Shown here: in pieces, positions 44,399-53,103 of the stretch | Position numbering within the stretch: position 1 is the stretch's first letter | Layout: the number at the start of each line of letters is the position of its first letter | Assembly (NCBI GenBank): GCA_020829485.1 | Contig: JAIVFU010000042.1 | Location: 1-59,627 of the forward strand | Direction of reading: 5' to 3' | From: Nostoc sp. CHAB 5834 | GTDB taxonomy: Bacteria > Cyanobacteriota > Cyanobacteriia > Cyanobacteriales > Nostocaceae | Length of the DNA: 59,627 nucleotides | Position numbers and translations under genes: made by a program | The notes under the pieces: generated by a model | What the model was told of the DNA's origin: nothing | What the model saw: the letters and a program-made list of their open reading frames with translations, nothing else | Databases searched by the model: none

Positions 44399-45209
44399 AT
44401 TGTCTTTGAAAGCGCAGTGCATCAATTGATTGAGCAGTGAGAAAGATGCCCAAAAAAATGTAACTGGCGAATAAAAGTAAAGCGCTCGTATCAAAAATGC
44501 CTTGAATTAAGGTGTTGTAATGCTTCAGCAATGACAGATAACCTAATGCTTCGCCCACGGGGCCAGGGACAATTTTGGCGATTAAATCAATCAATAACAA
44601 TAATAAAATTACTGCAAAGGTGAAAACGGCAGAAAGAATTGTACTGTCTGTTAATGAAGAAATAAACATTCCTAAAGATAAAATTGCTGCTGCTAGCAAG
44701 ATTAATCCAAAATGACCCAGCAAGGGAATTGAGAGTGCCATTGGTGGATTTGATCCACTGATTGCGATCGCTTCAAACACTAGCATCGGTACAACCATCG
44801 TGGTAAAAAATGTTAGCACGCCTAATAACTTACCTAAAGCTACCGCCCAATTGGTGATTGGTGACGTGGCTAAAAGTTCTAAAGTACCCCGCTTACGTTC
44901 TTCGGCATAAAGTCCCATCGAGAGAATTGGCAGGATAAACAACAATAGCCACCCCATGCGATCCAAGAATGCTCGAATAAATTCGTAAGGGACATCTATC
45001 GGCGGTACTGGCACTCCGAGTTGTTGCCCTTGTGCATCTATTGCCGCAACTCCTACCAAAATGCCATCTGGCCCTAGCAAAATCATCACGAAGAATAACC
45101 CCGCAATGAGCCAAAATATGCCTGCGATCGCATAAGCCAAAGGTGATACAAAATAACTCTGTAACTCTCGGCGATAAATGGCAATAATATTACTCAGCAC
45201 TACACCCAT
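44397..45209 (-). CDS. ABC-2 type transporter permease (GldF-like)
   Basis: A 270-residue integral membrane subunit. It begins IAIYRRELQSYFVSPLAYAI, the typical N-terminal amphipathic helix of ABC-2 permeases; then AGIFWLIAGLFFVMILLGPD, a periplasmic loop with IDVPYEFIRAFLDRMGW, PILSMGLYAEERKRGTLELL (the conserved ABC2 signature) and several further helices. It starts 1 bp after the ATPase stop, so the two are translationally coupled. With the GldG-like and DUF4340 genes downstream it forms a GldA/F/G-type export system of unknown cargo. Confidence 0.93.
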   Translation of the reverse strand: MGVVLSNIIAIYRRELQSYFVSPLAYAIAGIFWLIAGLFFVMILLGPDGILVGVAAIDAQGQQLGVPVPPIDVPYEFIRAFLDRMGWLLLFILPILSMGLYAEERKRGTLELLATSPITNWAVALGKLLGVLTFFTTMVVPMLVFEAIAISGSNPPMALSIPLLGHFGLILLAAAILSLGMFISSLTDSTILSAVFTFAVILLLLLIDLIAKIVPGPVGEALGYLSLLKHYNTLIQGIFDTSALLLFASYIFLGIFLTAQSIDALRFQRQ

Positions 45210-46214
45210 TTACGCTGCCTCTCCTTCGTTGTCTGCTGCTAAGTCTACCTCAGTATCGAAATTTTTTTCTTCTGTGGTTAGTTGCAAGAATACGTCTTCT
45301 AAGGTAGCGTTAACTCGCTTCAGTTCATGCAAACCGAATCCTGCACGCACTAATGTTGTGGCAATATCTTTTCCCGGTTCTTTTCCCGGTTGCGATATCA
45401 CCCGCAGGTAAGCGCGATTTGCCTGGGGTTGATGGCCTCCGGTTGTCGGAATTGATTCTATCAAACTCACACCCGCGACTTTTTGCAATACCTGTTTCGC
45501 TAGAGCAGCTTCTCCTTCTATTTCTAATTCATATCCAGAGCCACCTGTCAACTGAGTCATCAAGTTTTCTGGTGTATTAGTTGCCACAACTTTACCGCGA
45601 TTAATGATGGCGACGCGGCTACAAGTCATGCTCACTTCTGGCAGAATGTGTGTGGAAAGAATAATTGTGTGAGTACCAGCGAGACTTTTAATTAAATTCC
45701 GCACCTCAATTATTTGTCTGGGATCGAGTCCAACGGTGGGTTCATCGAGAATAATTGCTGGTGGATCGTGAACGATCGCTTGAGCAATTCCTACTCTTTG
45801 ACGGTATCCTTTAGAGAGTTTGCGAATAATCACCCGTCGCTTATCTTCTAAGTTGCAGCGTTCGATAGCAGCTGTTACCTTGTTGGTGCGATCGCCTGCT
45901 GATACTCCCTTAATTCGGGCGACAAAATGCAAAAATCCTTCCACCGTCATGTCTGGATATAACGGCGGTGTTTCCGGTAAATAACCAATGCGTTGACGTA
46001 CAGCTAGGGAATTTTCATGGACATCATAACCAGCAATTCGGGCATTTCCATTGGTTGCCGGTAAATAGCCAGCCAAAATCCGCATAGTTGTGGTTTTACC
46101 TGCGCCATTGGGGCCCAACAAACCTAAAATCTCCCCAGGCTCAACGCTAAAGGTGACATCAGTAATCGCTGGGGTGGAACCGTATATTTTACTCAGATGT
46201 TCAACTTCGATCAT
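45210..46214 (-). CDS. ABC transporter ATP-binding protein (GldA-like)
   Basis: A 334-residue ATPase. MIEVEHLSKIYGSTPAITDV start; Walker A LGPNGAGKTTTM; Q-loop region YLPETPPLYPDMTV; signature LSKGYRQRVGIAQAI; Walker B AIILDEPTVGLD; switch His in ILSTHILPEV. The C-terminal 100 residues (GGSGYELEIEGEAALAKQVL) form the accessory domain typical of ABC-2 drug/gliding-type ATPases. It is the first gene of the leftward four-gene operon; its promoter should lie just right of 46214. Confidence 0.95.
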   Translation of the reverse strand: MIEVEHLSKIYGSTPAITDVTFSVEPGEILGLLGPNGAGKTTTMRILAGYLPATNGNARIAGYDVHENSLAVRQRIGYLPETPPLYPDMTVEGFLHFVARIKGVSAGDRTNKVTAAIERCNLEDKRRVIIRKLSKGYRQRVGIAQAIVHDPPAIILDEPTVGLDPRQIIEVRNLIKSLAGTHTIILSTHILPEVSMTCSRVAIINRGKVVATNTPENLMTQLTGGSGYELEIEGEAALAKQVLQKVAGVSLIESIPTTGGHQPQANRAYLRVISQPGKEPGKDIATTLVRAGFGLHELKRVNATLEDVFLQLTTEEKNFDTEVDLAADNEGEAA

Positions 46215-46429
46215 CGGTATAGTGGCGATCGCAATTTATAGAATACCCAATAATCTTAGATCACGATATTGGGTATGGGGGACTGGCACTAAGATTCGCC
46301 GATAATGGGTAAAGTTCCTGAAAAGCTTAACCACTAAGCAAGCTTTGTTACAAAGGTTGGGGGAAAAATTAAAGCCTTTCTCCTTGTAAGGCTTTGTCAG
46401 AGTGAAACTGCCACACTCACCGACATCTC

Positions 46430-46550
46430 GCCCAGAACTGAAGTTCAGGGCTGATAGCTGAAGTCCACTTAAGTGGACTGAATTAATCATTTAGTCCACT
46501 TGAGTGGACTTTAGCTATGAGACTCGGAATTCATTCCGAGGCGGGATAGC
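46430..46550. repeat. Palindromic repeat of the 'gaactgaagttc' kind
   Basis: Succession of small palindromes (agaactgaagttc; agtccacttaagtggact; agtccacttgagtggact; ggaattcattcc) bounded by cgcccag... and ...ggcggga. It resembles the interior of the family D elements at 22920-23045 and 31185-31305. Confidence 0.75.
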
Positions 46551-46575
46551 AACGCAGTGCGAGATTTATTTAAAC

Positions 46576-46638
46576 GAAACAATCGCATTGTTAGTCAAAA
46601 CAATTGTATTATTAACCGAAACAATTGCATTGTCACTA
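46576..46638. repeat. 21-bp tandem repeat, three diverged units
   Basis: Units start at 46576, 46597 and 46618 (gaaacaatcgcattgttagt, aaaacaattgtattattaac, gaaacaattgcattgtcact, each plus one base). One frame reads ETIALLV/KTIVLLT/ETIALSL. The array ends beside the flavoprotein fragment. Confidence 0.85.
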
Positions 46639-46644
46639 GAGAGA

Positions 46645-46752
46645 CTACTTTTTTGGGATAATATACAATCCTGTGCTAATCCGCCCTAAAGCTTTTTCTA
46701 GCTCCGTATTAATAGATTTGATTTTGCTCGCTATGCCCATAATCTTGAACAT
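46645..46752 (-). pseudogene. Fragment of a diflavin flavoprotein (flavodiiron, flavin-reductase junction)
   Basis: Minus-strand frame from ATG 46752 reads ASKIKSINTELEKALGRIST and GLYIIPKK before a stop. The KALGRISTGLYII stretch is the start of the flavin-reductase-like domain at the C-terminal part of cyanobacterial flavodiiron proteins, where GRIxxGLYIITA is conserved. Only about 35 residues remain; the rest of the gene is absent, replaced by the 21-bp array. Confidence 0.6.
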
Positions 46753-46783
46753 AAAATAGAGCCACTAGTTAAAGTGTTTAGGG

Positions 46784-47722
46784 ATGTCGTCGTTAATATT
46801 TCCTCCTCCTCTACAACAAATCAACAGCGAAATTGCCCGTCGCGCTGGTGTTGATTTGTATGTGCTGCGCCTCGATCTCATGCACCCGTGGGTTAACGGC
46901 AACAAGTGGTTCAAGCTGAAATACAACCTTTTGGAAGCCAAGGAGAAAAATTACACGACGCTGCTAACCTTTGGCGGTGCTTATTCCAATCACATCTATG
47001 CAACTGCGGCGGCTGGTAATCTTTTCGGTTTTCGTACCATCGGCGTAATTCGTGGAGAAGAGAGGCTACCATTAAACCCAACGCTGAGTTTTGCTGTACA
47101 ACAGGGTATGCAGCTTGTGTACCTGAACCGCAAGATGTATCGACAGCGCAACACACCAGCCTTAGAGGAATATCTGCGACAACGTTTCGGCGAGGTGTTT
47201 ATCATTCCCGAAGGCGGGAGTAATTTAAATGGTGTGCGCGGCTGCACAGAGATAATTGATCGTGCGCTCGCATTTGATCATATATGCGTAGCCTGTGGTA
47301 CAGCTACCACACTAGCAGGTATTGCGCTTTCGTTGCATGAGAGACAAAGAGCGATCGCTTTTCCCGTATTGAAAAATGGCGCATTTCTTGCACAAGAAAT
47401 CGAAAGTTTGTTGACAAATTACCTCGCCTCTAGTTTACCTTCGCCATATAGTTCTCCCGCTTCCTGGGAATTGGTATGTGATTACCACTTCGGCGGCTAT
47501 GCAAAGGTGAACAACGATCTGCTATTTTTCAGCCAGCAGTTCACAGAAGAACATGGCATACCCCTTGATTACGTATATACCGCCAAAATGTTTTACGGAG
47601 TGATGGATTTACTAAAGCAGGGATTTTTTTGTAAAGGCGATCGCTTACTGCTGATACACACAGGCGGCTTACAGGGCAACGTTGGCATGGAAGAAAGATT
47701 GCAGAGATTTTCTAAAATCTGA
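46784..47722 (+). CDS. PLP-dependent enzyme, D-cysteine desulfhydrase/ACC deaminase family
   Basis: A 312-residue fold-type II pyridoxal-phosphate enzyme. The PLP lysine lies in GNKWFKLKYNLLEAKEK, followed by the conserved TFGGAYSNHIYATAAAG loop that holds the substrate carboxylate, IIPEGGSNLNGVRGC, the phosphate-binding VACGTATTLAGIAL and the late IHTGGLQGNVGM. Family members release ammonia and pyruvate from D-cysteine (plus sulfide) or from 1-aminocyclopropane-1-carboxylate; sequence alone does not decide, though D-cysteine desulfhydrase is the commoner role. ATG at 46784. Single gene. Confidence 0.92.
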   Translation: MSSLIFPPPLQQINSEIARRAGVDLYVLRLDLMHPWVNGNKWFKLKYNLLEAKEKNYTTLLTFGGAYSNHIYATAAAGNLFGFRTIGVIRGEERLPLNPTLSFAVQQGMQLVYLNRKMYRQRNTPALEEYLRQRFGEVFIIPEGGSNLNGVRGCTEIIDRALAFDHICVACGTATTLAGIALSLHERQRAIAFPVLKNGAFLAQEIESLLTNYLASSLPSPYSSPASWELVCDYHFGGYAKVNNDLLFFSQQFTEEHGIPLDYVYTAKMFYGVMDLLKQGFFCKGDRLLLIHTGGLQGNVGMEERLQRFSKI

Positions 47723-47780
47723 GTTGCCACTTAATTAAATATCAGTTAGCCTTGTATGGAATTTTACTAAAATAAGTTAA

Positions 47781-48716
47781 ATTCACACACCGTTCTTAAT
47801 ATTTACTCAAAGTCTAGCTGTAGTAGTAAAACTCGAATTTCCCAATGCAGGGATAGAAAATATTACTGATAAATATCTTAATAAGCTAAAAACAGAAGAT
47901 ATTGAAGCTGTATGGTCTAATTTTCAGAAAGCGATCGCTAAAACTTTTGATTTTTTTGATAATATTTTGCATATTAAGGGCGGAAGATTAATTCCTTATC
48001 GATATTTATATCTGACTATCACAGCATATTTTTATCGGAATGATAAACCAGATTATAGTTTTCTAGGTAAGTATTTTTGGTATTATAGTTTTCATAATGC
48101 AGACTTACTAACAAACACTACTCACCTCTGGCAACATATAGAGTTTGTTAATCAACAAAAGGCTAATAGTACTTACTCATTCAATCAATTTGATATTGAT
48201 AAAAATTCAATCAGAAAATCTTTCTACAGTTATAGAGGTCGCTTATCAAGAGCAATACTATCACTTTACGCAAATCAAAAGCCACAAGATTGGGCAAAAC
48301 CTCATAGAGATGTTTTGTCTGATGTTTATTATCAGCTAACAGATAAACCTAACTTGCACCATATATTTCCGGTTAACTTTATTAAACAAAGTGGCATTGC
48401 TAGTCAAATAGAATCTGACAGCTTGATGAATATTGCCTATCTGTCTCAAATAACTAATTTAAAAATTAGCGATAAAAATCCATTAGATTATCTCAAAGAA
48501 TATGACGAGCCTGGTTTAGAGGCAGTCCTACGCTCTCATCTTATACCGACGATTATTCTTGAATGGTCAAGAGCCGATGCACTTCCTGAAAACGCGCTGA
48601 ATATTTTTATTGAAGAAAGAGTAAATCTCTTATTAGAGGCTTTGAGGCTAAAGTTAGAAGGGATTGAATTTAATGTTTTTGATATGGGCGATCGCACAGA
48701 TAATATATATCCCTAA
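47781..48716 (+). pseudogene. C-terminal part of a DUF262/DUF1524 (GmrSD-type) protein
   Basis: An open frame from after a TAA at 47778-47780 reads SLAVVVKLEFPNAGIENITD, FQKAIAKTFDFFDNILHIKG, then RLIPYRYLYLTITAYFYRND and the nuclease signature NLHHIFPVNFIKQ with NIAYLSQITNLKISDKNPLD. The last part is an HNH-like DUF1524 module (His-His with downstream Asn/Asp). In intact relatives a DUF262 ParB-like NTPase domain of about 300 residues precedes it; nothing of that remains upstream and no proper ATG is present. A shorter product from TTG 47967 is possible but would lack the first helices. GmrSD-type proteins cleave modified phage DNA, so this is a dead defence gene. Confidence 0.78.
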
Positions 48717-48728
48717 ATAAAAGATAAC

Positions 48729-48759
48729 ATATAGCGTTCCCAATTGCGGAACGCTATAT
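48729..48759. terminator. Strong bidirectional hairpin terminator
   Basis: Perfect 12-bp stem atatagcgttcc (48729-48740) and ggaacgctatat (48748-48759), 7-nt loop, then ttttg. It separates the DUF1524 remnant from a convergent small gene and can serve both. Confidence 0.8.
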
Positions 48760-48817
48760 TTTGATAAATTCTGTTAAGATAATATGAATTTAAATTGAAA
48801 ATTGCTAGTTCTTAAAA

Positions 48818-49078
48818 TTAGGCATGGAGATTTGCTTGTTCCTGCAACCAAGGATCTACAGGTTGCCCATCTTTTCGGCGTAATTCAATTTCCACTACCA
48901 TCACTTCTTTGGAACCAGGAGGCGCGGGTTTTTTATGGAAAATAATCTCATAATCTTCTGGATTGTGTTTGCGTTCTTTCAACCATTCCTGTACCTTGGT
49001 TGTGGCAAAAAATGATTGCCCTTGCTCAAACATTCGGGTAATCTGCAATTGCAGCGTATAAGGATTTAACCGACCCAT
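48818..49078 (-). CDS. Small conserved hypothetical protein
   Basis: An 86-residue hydrophilic protein, MGRLNPYTLQLQITRMFEQG, then FFATTKVQEWLKERKHNPED, YEIIFHKKPAPPGSKEVMVV and a C-terminal DGQPVDPWLQEQANLHA. It looks like a compact alpha/beta cytoplasmic protein conserved in cyanobacteria, but I know no function. ATG at 49078. It could be monocistronic; the region upstream holds only a coding remnant on the same strand. Confidence 0.75.
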   Translation of the reverse strand: MGRLNPYTLQLQITRMFEQGQSFFATTKVQEWLKERKHNPEDYEIIFHKKPAPPGSKEVMVVEIELRRKDGQPVDPWLQEQANLHA

Positions 49079-49503
49079 TTTCTACCGCCTTTGTTAAGTT
49101 AATTGTAGGACAAGTAATCTGCTTACTCTAGATAATCTAATGTTAGTGCGAAGTACGCACATCTGACACTTTGCATACTGCTATCTGTAGAAACAAAGTC
49201 CGAACTTAGTTCGATGAATGCTCTCAGAAAGCGCCGATTTTGCTGCAATCTGTCTTCCAAAGGTTGATAAATTATTGTTTGTGGTGCTTGGTTTTCACCT
49301 AGTAATGTTATAATGGTTTCTCTAAAAAATGTTGAAAACTTGACTGCGCTCCACGACTGAAGTTGTACGTACAGTAAGGGCGAGGGAAGAGATTAGTTAA
49401 GGATTGTTCAGCATTTTCCACTCCCTCTACAACATTTTACTACTTAATTCTGTTATAGATTGGAGAGAGGCACGCCGCTTCAAAAACTGACCAACAGACT
49501 GAG
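49079..49503. other. Intergenic region containing a minus-strand coding remnant
   Basis: Apart from the open remnant 49123-49392, no gene is evident. The promoter of the TPR gene should lie in about 49400-49503. Confidence 0.5.
49123..49392 (-). pseudogene. Unrecognised open-frame remnant without a start codon
   Basis: 89 codons open on the minus strand between a TAA (49393-49395) and TAA (49123-49125), without a suitable ATG. It reads YVQLQSWSAVKFSTFFRETI, ENQAPQTIIYQPLEDRLQQN, RRFLRAFIELSSDFVSTDSS and ends YFALTLDYLE. The composition is protein-like. It might be the C-terminal end of a lost gene or use an unusual start. I do not recognise the family. Confidence 0.5.
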
Positions 49504-51585
49504 ATGGTTGTTATGAAGAGCAAAAATCAAGCTATTTTCGCTTTAATTGTAAAAAGCACTATTGTCTTTTTACCCTTACTGCTGTCCCCTGGAATTGCCA
49601 GTGGACAATCTGCACCATCACCTTCGCCAGCACTAACTCCTGCTTTGGTGTTATCGAATCAGGAACAGGAAGAATTAACGCGACTAAGAGCAGAAAAGCG
49701 AATTCAACAGCAAGTCCAATCTGATTTTAATAGCGCTTTTAGCCGGACAACTATCTTACTCAATGTCTGGCTAGTTATATTAAGTCTATTTCCAGTCGCA
49801 ATCATTGCTTTATTTTGGCTCTTGCGACGGGTGGTAATCCGTGAAATTGTTGATAGAGCTATGCAACAATTACAGGGAATGGAAAAATTACAAAATCAGC
49901 TAGCCACCGTTAAACAAGAGGCTGAAAATCTTATTCAAGAAGCTAAAAAAATAAATTATGAATTAGAAGAGGAAACTGCTAGTTTACAACAACAGATTAA
50001 AAACGAACAAAAAAAATATTTATCTAACCTTACATCTGAACTAGATTTAGCTAAATCACAGGTATTAACTAGATTAGAAACTGAACTGAAAAAATCTCAA
50101 CAAAATATACAAACTTTAGAGTCAAAATTTGCTTCTGGGCTATCTAAGTTAGAGTTTGATGCTCAACAACAAAGAGATATAGCGCTGGATAATCTCGGAA
50201 AATTAGCATCTGTCATCGCAGAAGAACTGTCTAATTTAAAGTTAGGTGTGCAACAACAGCAAGAACTAGCCGTTGCTGATTTAGAAGTATCAAGGTCTGA
50301 GTTCACGTCTCAACTTTCAAGATGGGAGTCTGATGCTCAAAGACAAAAGGATATAGCTATTGAAAGCTTAACAAAATTGCATTCAGAATTTGCAGAAGAA
50401 TTATCCAAATTACAGGTAGATGCTCAACAACAAAAAGATATAACACTTGACAATTTAGGAATATTAGATAAGGAATTGAAATTTGAATTATCTGAATTAC
50501 AAGTAGATGCTGAAGAACAGAAAAACAAAATTGTTGAGAGTTTAGCAGCATTGCAGTCAGAATTTGCCAATCAACTATCTGAATTACAAGTAGATGCTCA
50601 AAAATGCAAAGATTTAATAATTGGTAATTTAGAAAAATCTGGTTCTGAGTTTACTTCGCAATTCTCAGATTTACAATGGAATGCTCAACAACAAAAGATT
50701 CTTATTTTGGAGAAGTTAGAAAGATTAGAAACTGAGTTTGTTTCTCAACTCTCTGAGTTACAATTGGATGCCCAAGAAAGAAAGGATCTCATCCTTCAGG
50801 AATTAACTGAAATTACACCTGAATCTATCCTAGAGGCAGTAAATTCTGAAGTTGAGCAAGAAATACAAGAACAGCCACAACAACCAGAATTTACTGCTGA
50901 TGAGTATGTAAAACAGGGAGATGAGCTATTTTCCCAAAGGCACTATGAAGATGCGATCGCAGCTTACAACCAAGCAGTTAAAATCCAAGCTGATGAACCT
51001 GTGACTTGGTTAAAACGAGGTCTAACTCTAGGGAGATTGAAACGCTACAAAGATGCGATTGCATCATACAATAAAGCTATTGCGATTCAACCAGATTATC
51101 ATCAAGCTTGGTGCGATCGCGGCGTTGCTTTTGGTAACTTACAACAGCATCAGCAAGCCTTTGACTCATTTGATAAAGCTACACAAATCAAGCCTGATGA
51201 TGCAGTTGCTTGGTTGAATCGCGGCCTTTCCCTAGTAGCATTAGAACAATATGAAGAGGCAATAGTGTCTTTTGATAAAGCACTGGACTTTCAACCCAAT
51301 TCTCCCAAAATCTGGGATAAACGCGGTTATACCTTGGTAAGATTGGGACGCGATGATGAAGCGATCGCTAGTTTTAACAAAGCCTTAGAAATTAACCCAG
51401 AGTATGCTAGTGCCTATTACAACAAAGCAGCCTGTTACGCACTGCAAAGACAAGTTGACCGATGTCTGTTAACTCTACAACAAGCAATTGAACTTAATCC
51501 CAGGTATAAAGAAGACGCAGCAACCGACCTCGATTTTGATGAAATTGCCGACGATAAGCGCTTTAAAGAGTTAGTTGCACAGTAA
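49504..51585 (+). CDS. Membrane-anchored coiled-coil and TPR protein
   Basis: A 693-residue protein. A signal-like N-terminus (IFALIVKSTIVFLPLLLSPG) is followed by a second hydrophobic segment at about residues 80-105 (NVWLVILSLFPVAIIALFWL). A coiled-coil of roughly residues 125-445 contains about eight 30-31-residue repeats with the theme 'SELQVDAQQQKDI' (AQQQRDIALDNLGKL; AQRQKDIAIESLTKL; AQKCKDLIIGNLEKS). Six tetratricopeptide repeats follow from about residue 465 (YVKQGDELFSQRHYEDAIAA; WLKRGLTLGRLKRYKDAIAS). Likely a scaffold at the membrane; partners unknown. ATG at 49504, alternative Met4. Confidence 0.9.
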   Translation: MVVMKSKNQAIFALIVKSTIVFLPLLLSPGIASGQSAPSPSPALTPALVLSNQEQEELTRLRAEKRIQQQVQSDFNSAFSRTTILLNVWLVILSLFPVAIIALFWLLRRVVIREIVDRAMQQLQGMEKLQNQLATVKQEAENLIQEAKKINYELEEETASLQQQIKNEQKKYLSNLTSELDLAKSQVLTRLETELKKSQQNIQTLESKFASGLSKLEFDAQQQRDIALDNLGKLASVIAEELSNLKLGVQQQQELAVADLEVSRSEFTSQLSRWESDAQRQKDIAIESLTKLHSEFAEELSKLQVDAQQQKDITLDNLGILDKELKFELSELQVDAEEQKNKIVESLAALQSEFANQLSELQVDAQKCKDLIIGNLEKSGSEFTSQFSDLQWNAQQQKILILEKLERLETEFVSQLSELQLDAQERKDLILQELTEITPESILEAVNSEVEQEIQEQPQQPEFTADEYVKQGDELFSQRHYEDAIAAYNQAVKIQADEPVTWLKRGLTLGRLKRYKDAIASYNKAIAIQPDYHQAWCDRGVAFGNLQQHQQAFDSFDKATQIKPDDAVAWLNRGLSLVALEQYEEAIVSFDKALDFQPNSPKIWDKRGYTLVRLGRDDEAIASFNKALEINPEYASAYYNKAACYALQRQVDRCLLTLQQAIELNPRYKEDAATDLDFDEIADDKRFKELVAQ

Positions 51586-51637
51586 AAATCTAAAAGGCAT
51601 TGGGCATTGGGCATGGGTTATTTCTCCCTCATCTCCC

Positions 51638-52399
51638 TCACTCCCCACTCCCCCCAATTGGCCGATTCTGTTCCCCAGACATCGCTTTGAGTTTAGATGT
51701 AAAAGACTCAGAGCGATCGCTTTTTTCTGGAGTAAATTGCCCGATTGGAGCATGAATGGGAGCAGGTGGGAGTAGTTTTGGCTGTCGTTGACGAGGAATT
51801 AGTGATGGTGAAGGCGGTGTACTTTCTTGTGAAGCTTGCCTTTGGCTAATAGCAGATGATAACTGAAACGTTGTTGAAGAAGCAAATTTTCCCGAAAGGG
51901 CAGACTTTAGGACAGTTTTATTCTCCCTAACTTCCTCCTTCGCTTCTTCATCTACAGATGTTTTTTGTTCGGAACTTTTCAGTTGTAGAGTTGCAGTATT
52001 GCTGTGTTGATAGCCGTTGCGAATCTTAGCCGGTGGTAATTGAGGACTCGTGACTTTCTCTAGAGTGGGGTTTTTCTTCGCTGGCGGTAGGGCTGGCGCA
52101 GGCGATGAGGTTAAGCTTTGGGGAAATTTGCTACAAATCATCCGTTCAAATTCCATGTTGAAATGATATGTAGCCTGATCCCGGCGCTGCCAAAATACTA
52201 AAATTTGCTGCACGGAAACAGCTTTATAACGACCTTGATATAGTGCCTCAATCACTGCCAGGTGTAGCCAATTAAGCGGGTATTGCGTTTGCCAACGCTC
52301 AACTAGCTCATTGGCAGCATAGCCACTGAGATCGAAACTATAGTTAATTAACAAGGCGATCGCTAAGTTCGCAGAGGTGTCTGGAAGTGTTGTTAACAT
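51638..52399 (-). CDS. Cyanobacterial hypothetical protein with disordered Pro/Ser-rich C-terminus
   Basis: About 253 residues from ATG 52399 (MLTTLPDTSANLAIALLINY); an in-frame ATG at 52420 adds seven residues. The N-terminal 100 residues look folded: FDLSGYAANELVERWQTQYP, NWLHLAVIEALYQGRYKAVS, VQQILVFWQRRDQATYHFNM, EFERMICSKFP. The rest is low-complexity (Pro, Ser, Lys) and ends in the short motif FTSKLKAMSGEQ, perhaps a binding tail. No known domain recognised; the helical core resembles small winged/helical adaptor modules but that is a guess. Confidence 0.8.
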   Translation of the reverse strand: MLTTLPDTSANLAIALLINYSFDLSGYAANELVERWQTQYPLNWLHLAVIEALYQGRYKAVSVQQILVFWQRRDQATYHFNMEFERMICSKFPQSLTSSPAPALPPAKKNPTLEKVTSPQLPPAKIRNGYQHSNTATLQLKSSEQKTSVDEEAKEEVRENKTVLKSALSGKFASSTTFQLSSAISQRQASQESTPPSPSLIPRQRQPKLLPPAPIHAPIGQFTPEKSDRSESFTSKLKAMSGEQNRPIGGSGE

Positions 52400-52528
52400 G
52401 GGGCTATTAGCTTTAGGCAATAGGTCTAAGAATTGTCACCCATCGCATATTAGCCTAACGTGCTTTTAACTACATGGTTTTTTTCCCAAGAGTACCAAGC
52501 CGATAAGCAGTGTTTCCTATTTTACTTG

Positions 52529-52819
52529 TCAACTTCTAGAATGCAACCCTACATAGACTGATTTAATGGCAAATGTTCGCCCAATAGCGACTAATGCCTG
52601 ATAAACCATTGCTGCAACTTCGGCGCGTGTTGCCGGACGTGAAGGTGCAAGCAGTTTAGGAACTGGATAGTTTACAACTATTCCTCGTTGTGTGGCAGTG
52701 GCAACAGCTTTTCGGGCATAGTCAGGAATGGTATCACGATCGCTATATACTTCTAAAATATCGATATCAACAGCTGGTAGTCCTAATCCGTTTACTAGGG
52801 ACACAATCACCTGTAGCCG
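52529..52819 (-). pseudogene. SLH-domain fragment (porin/S-layer protein C-terminal part)
   Basis: Minus-strand frame RLQVIVSLVNGLGLPAVDID, ILEVYSDRDTIPDYARKAVA, TATQRGIVVNYPVPKLLAPS, RPATRAEVAAMVYQALVAIG is a typical SLH repeat pair that anchors exported proteins to cell-wall polymer. A stop codon lies immediately upstream and a miniature element starts 40 bp further on, so the N-terminal part with its signal peptide is lost. The element insertion may have broken the gene, but no matching N-terminal part is visible beyond it. Confidence 0.78.
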
Positions 52820-52860
52820 TTAGACATTTCACTTTAATAATGATACAAATACGCTCTTTT

Positions 52861-53103
52861 GGGGCAAGTCTTTGCCCATTGGTGTCAACTTAAGCAAAAA
52901 TGCATGTCCCACAGGCGTTTTACCCCCTTTAATCCCCCCGATTTATTGGGGGGAAACAGGAAATTTGTTCCCTCCCCTTTCTAAGGGGAGGGTTAGGGTG
53001 GGGTGACGCGGTGAGTGATGGAAAGCTAGAGAACTGAATATTACGTCTCGACATGGCTTTTACGTTAAGTTGACACGCATGGGCATTGCGCCTTGCCCCT
53101 ACG
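52861..53103. mobile_element. Composite inverted-repeat element containing family D (copy 4)
   Basis: Outer inverted arms ggggcaagtctttgcccat (52861-52879) and, inverted, ggggcaaggcgcaatgccca (right end 53103). Just inside lie the family D ends gtgtcaacttaagc (52882) and gttgacac (53076). The interior is the reverse of that at 26107-26290, including the 'gagggttagggtggggtgac' block, showing that the core is mobile as a unit in either orientation. Confidence 0.75.

Larger units (their letters stand above)
46215..46783. other. Intergenic region with palindromes, a 21-bp array and a gene fragment
   Basis: Holds, in order, a hairpin-rich repeat (46430-46550), a three-unit 21-bp array (46576-46638) and a flavodiiron-type fragment (46645-46752). 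The promoters for the ABC operon (leftward) and the PLP enzyme (rightward) must also be here. The stretch 46230-46420 shows nothing else. Confidence 0.6.
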
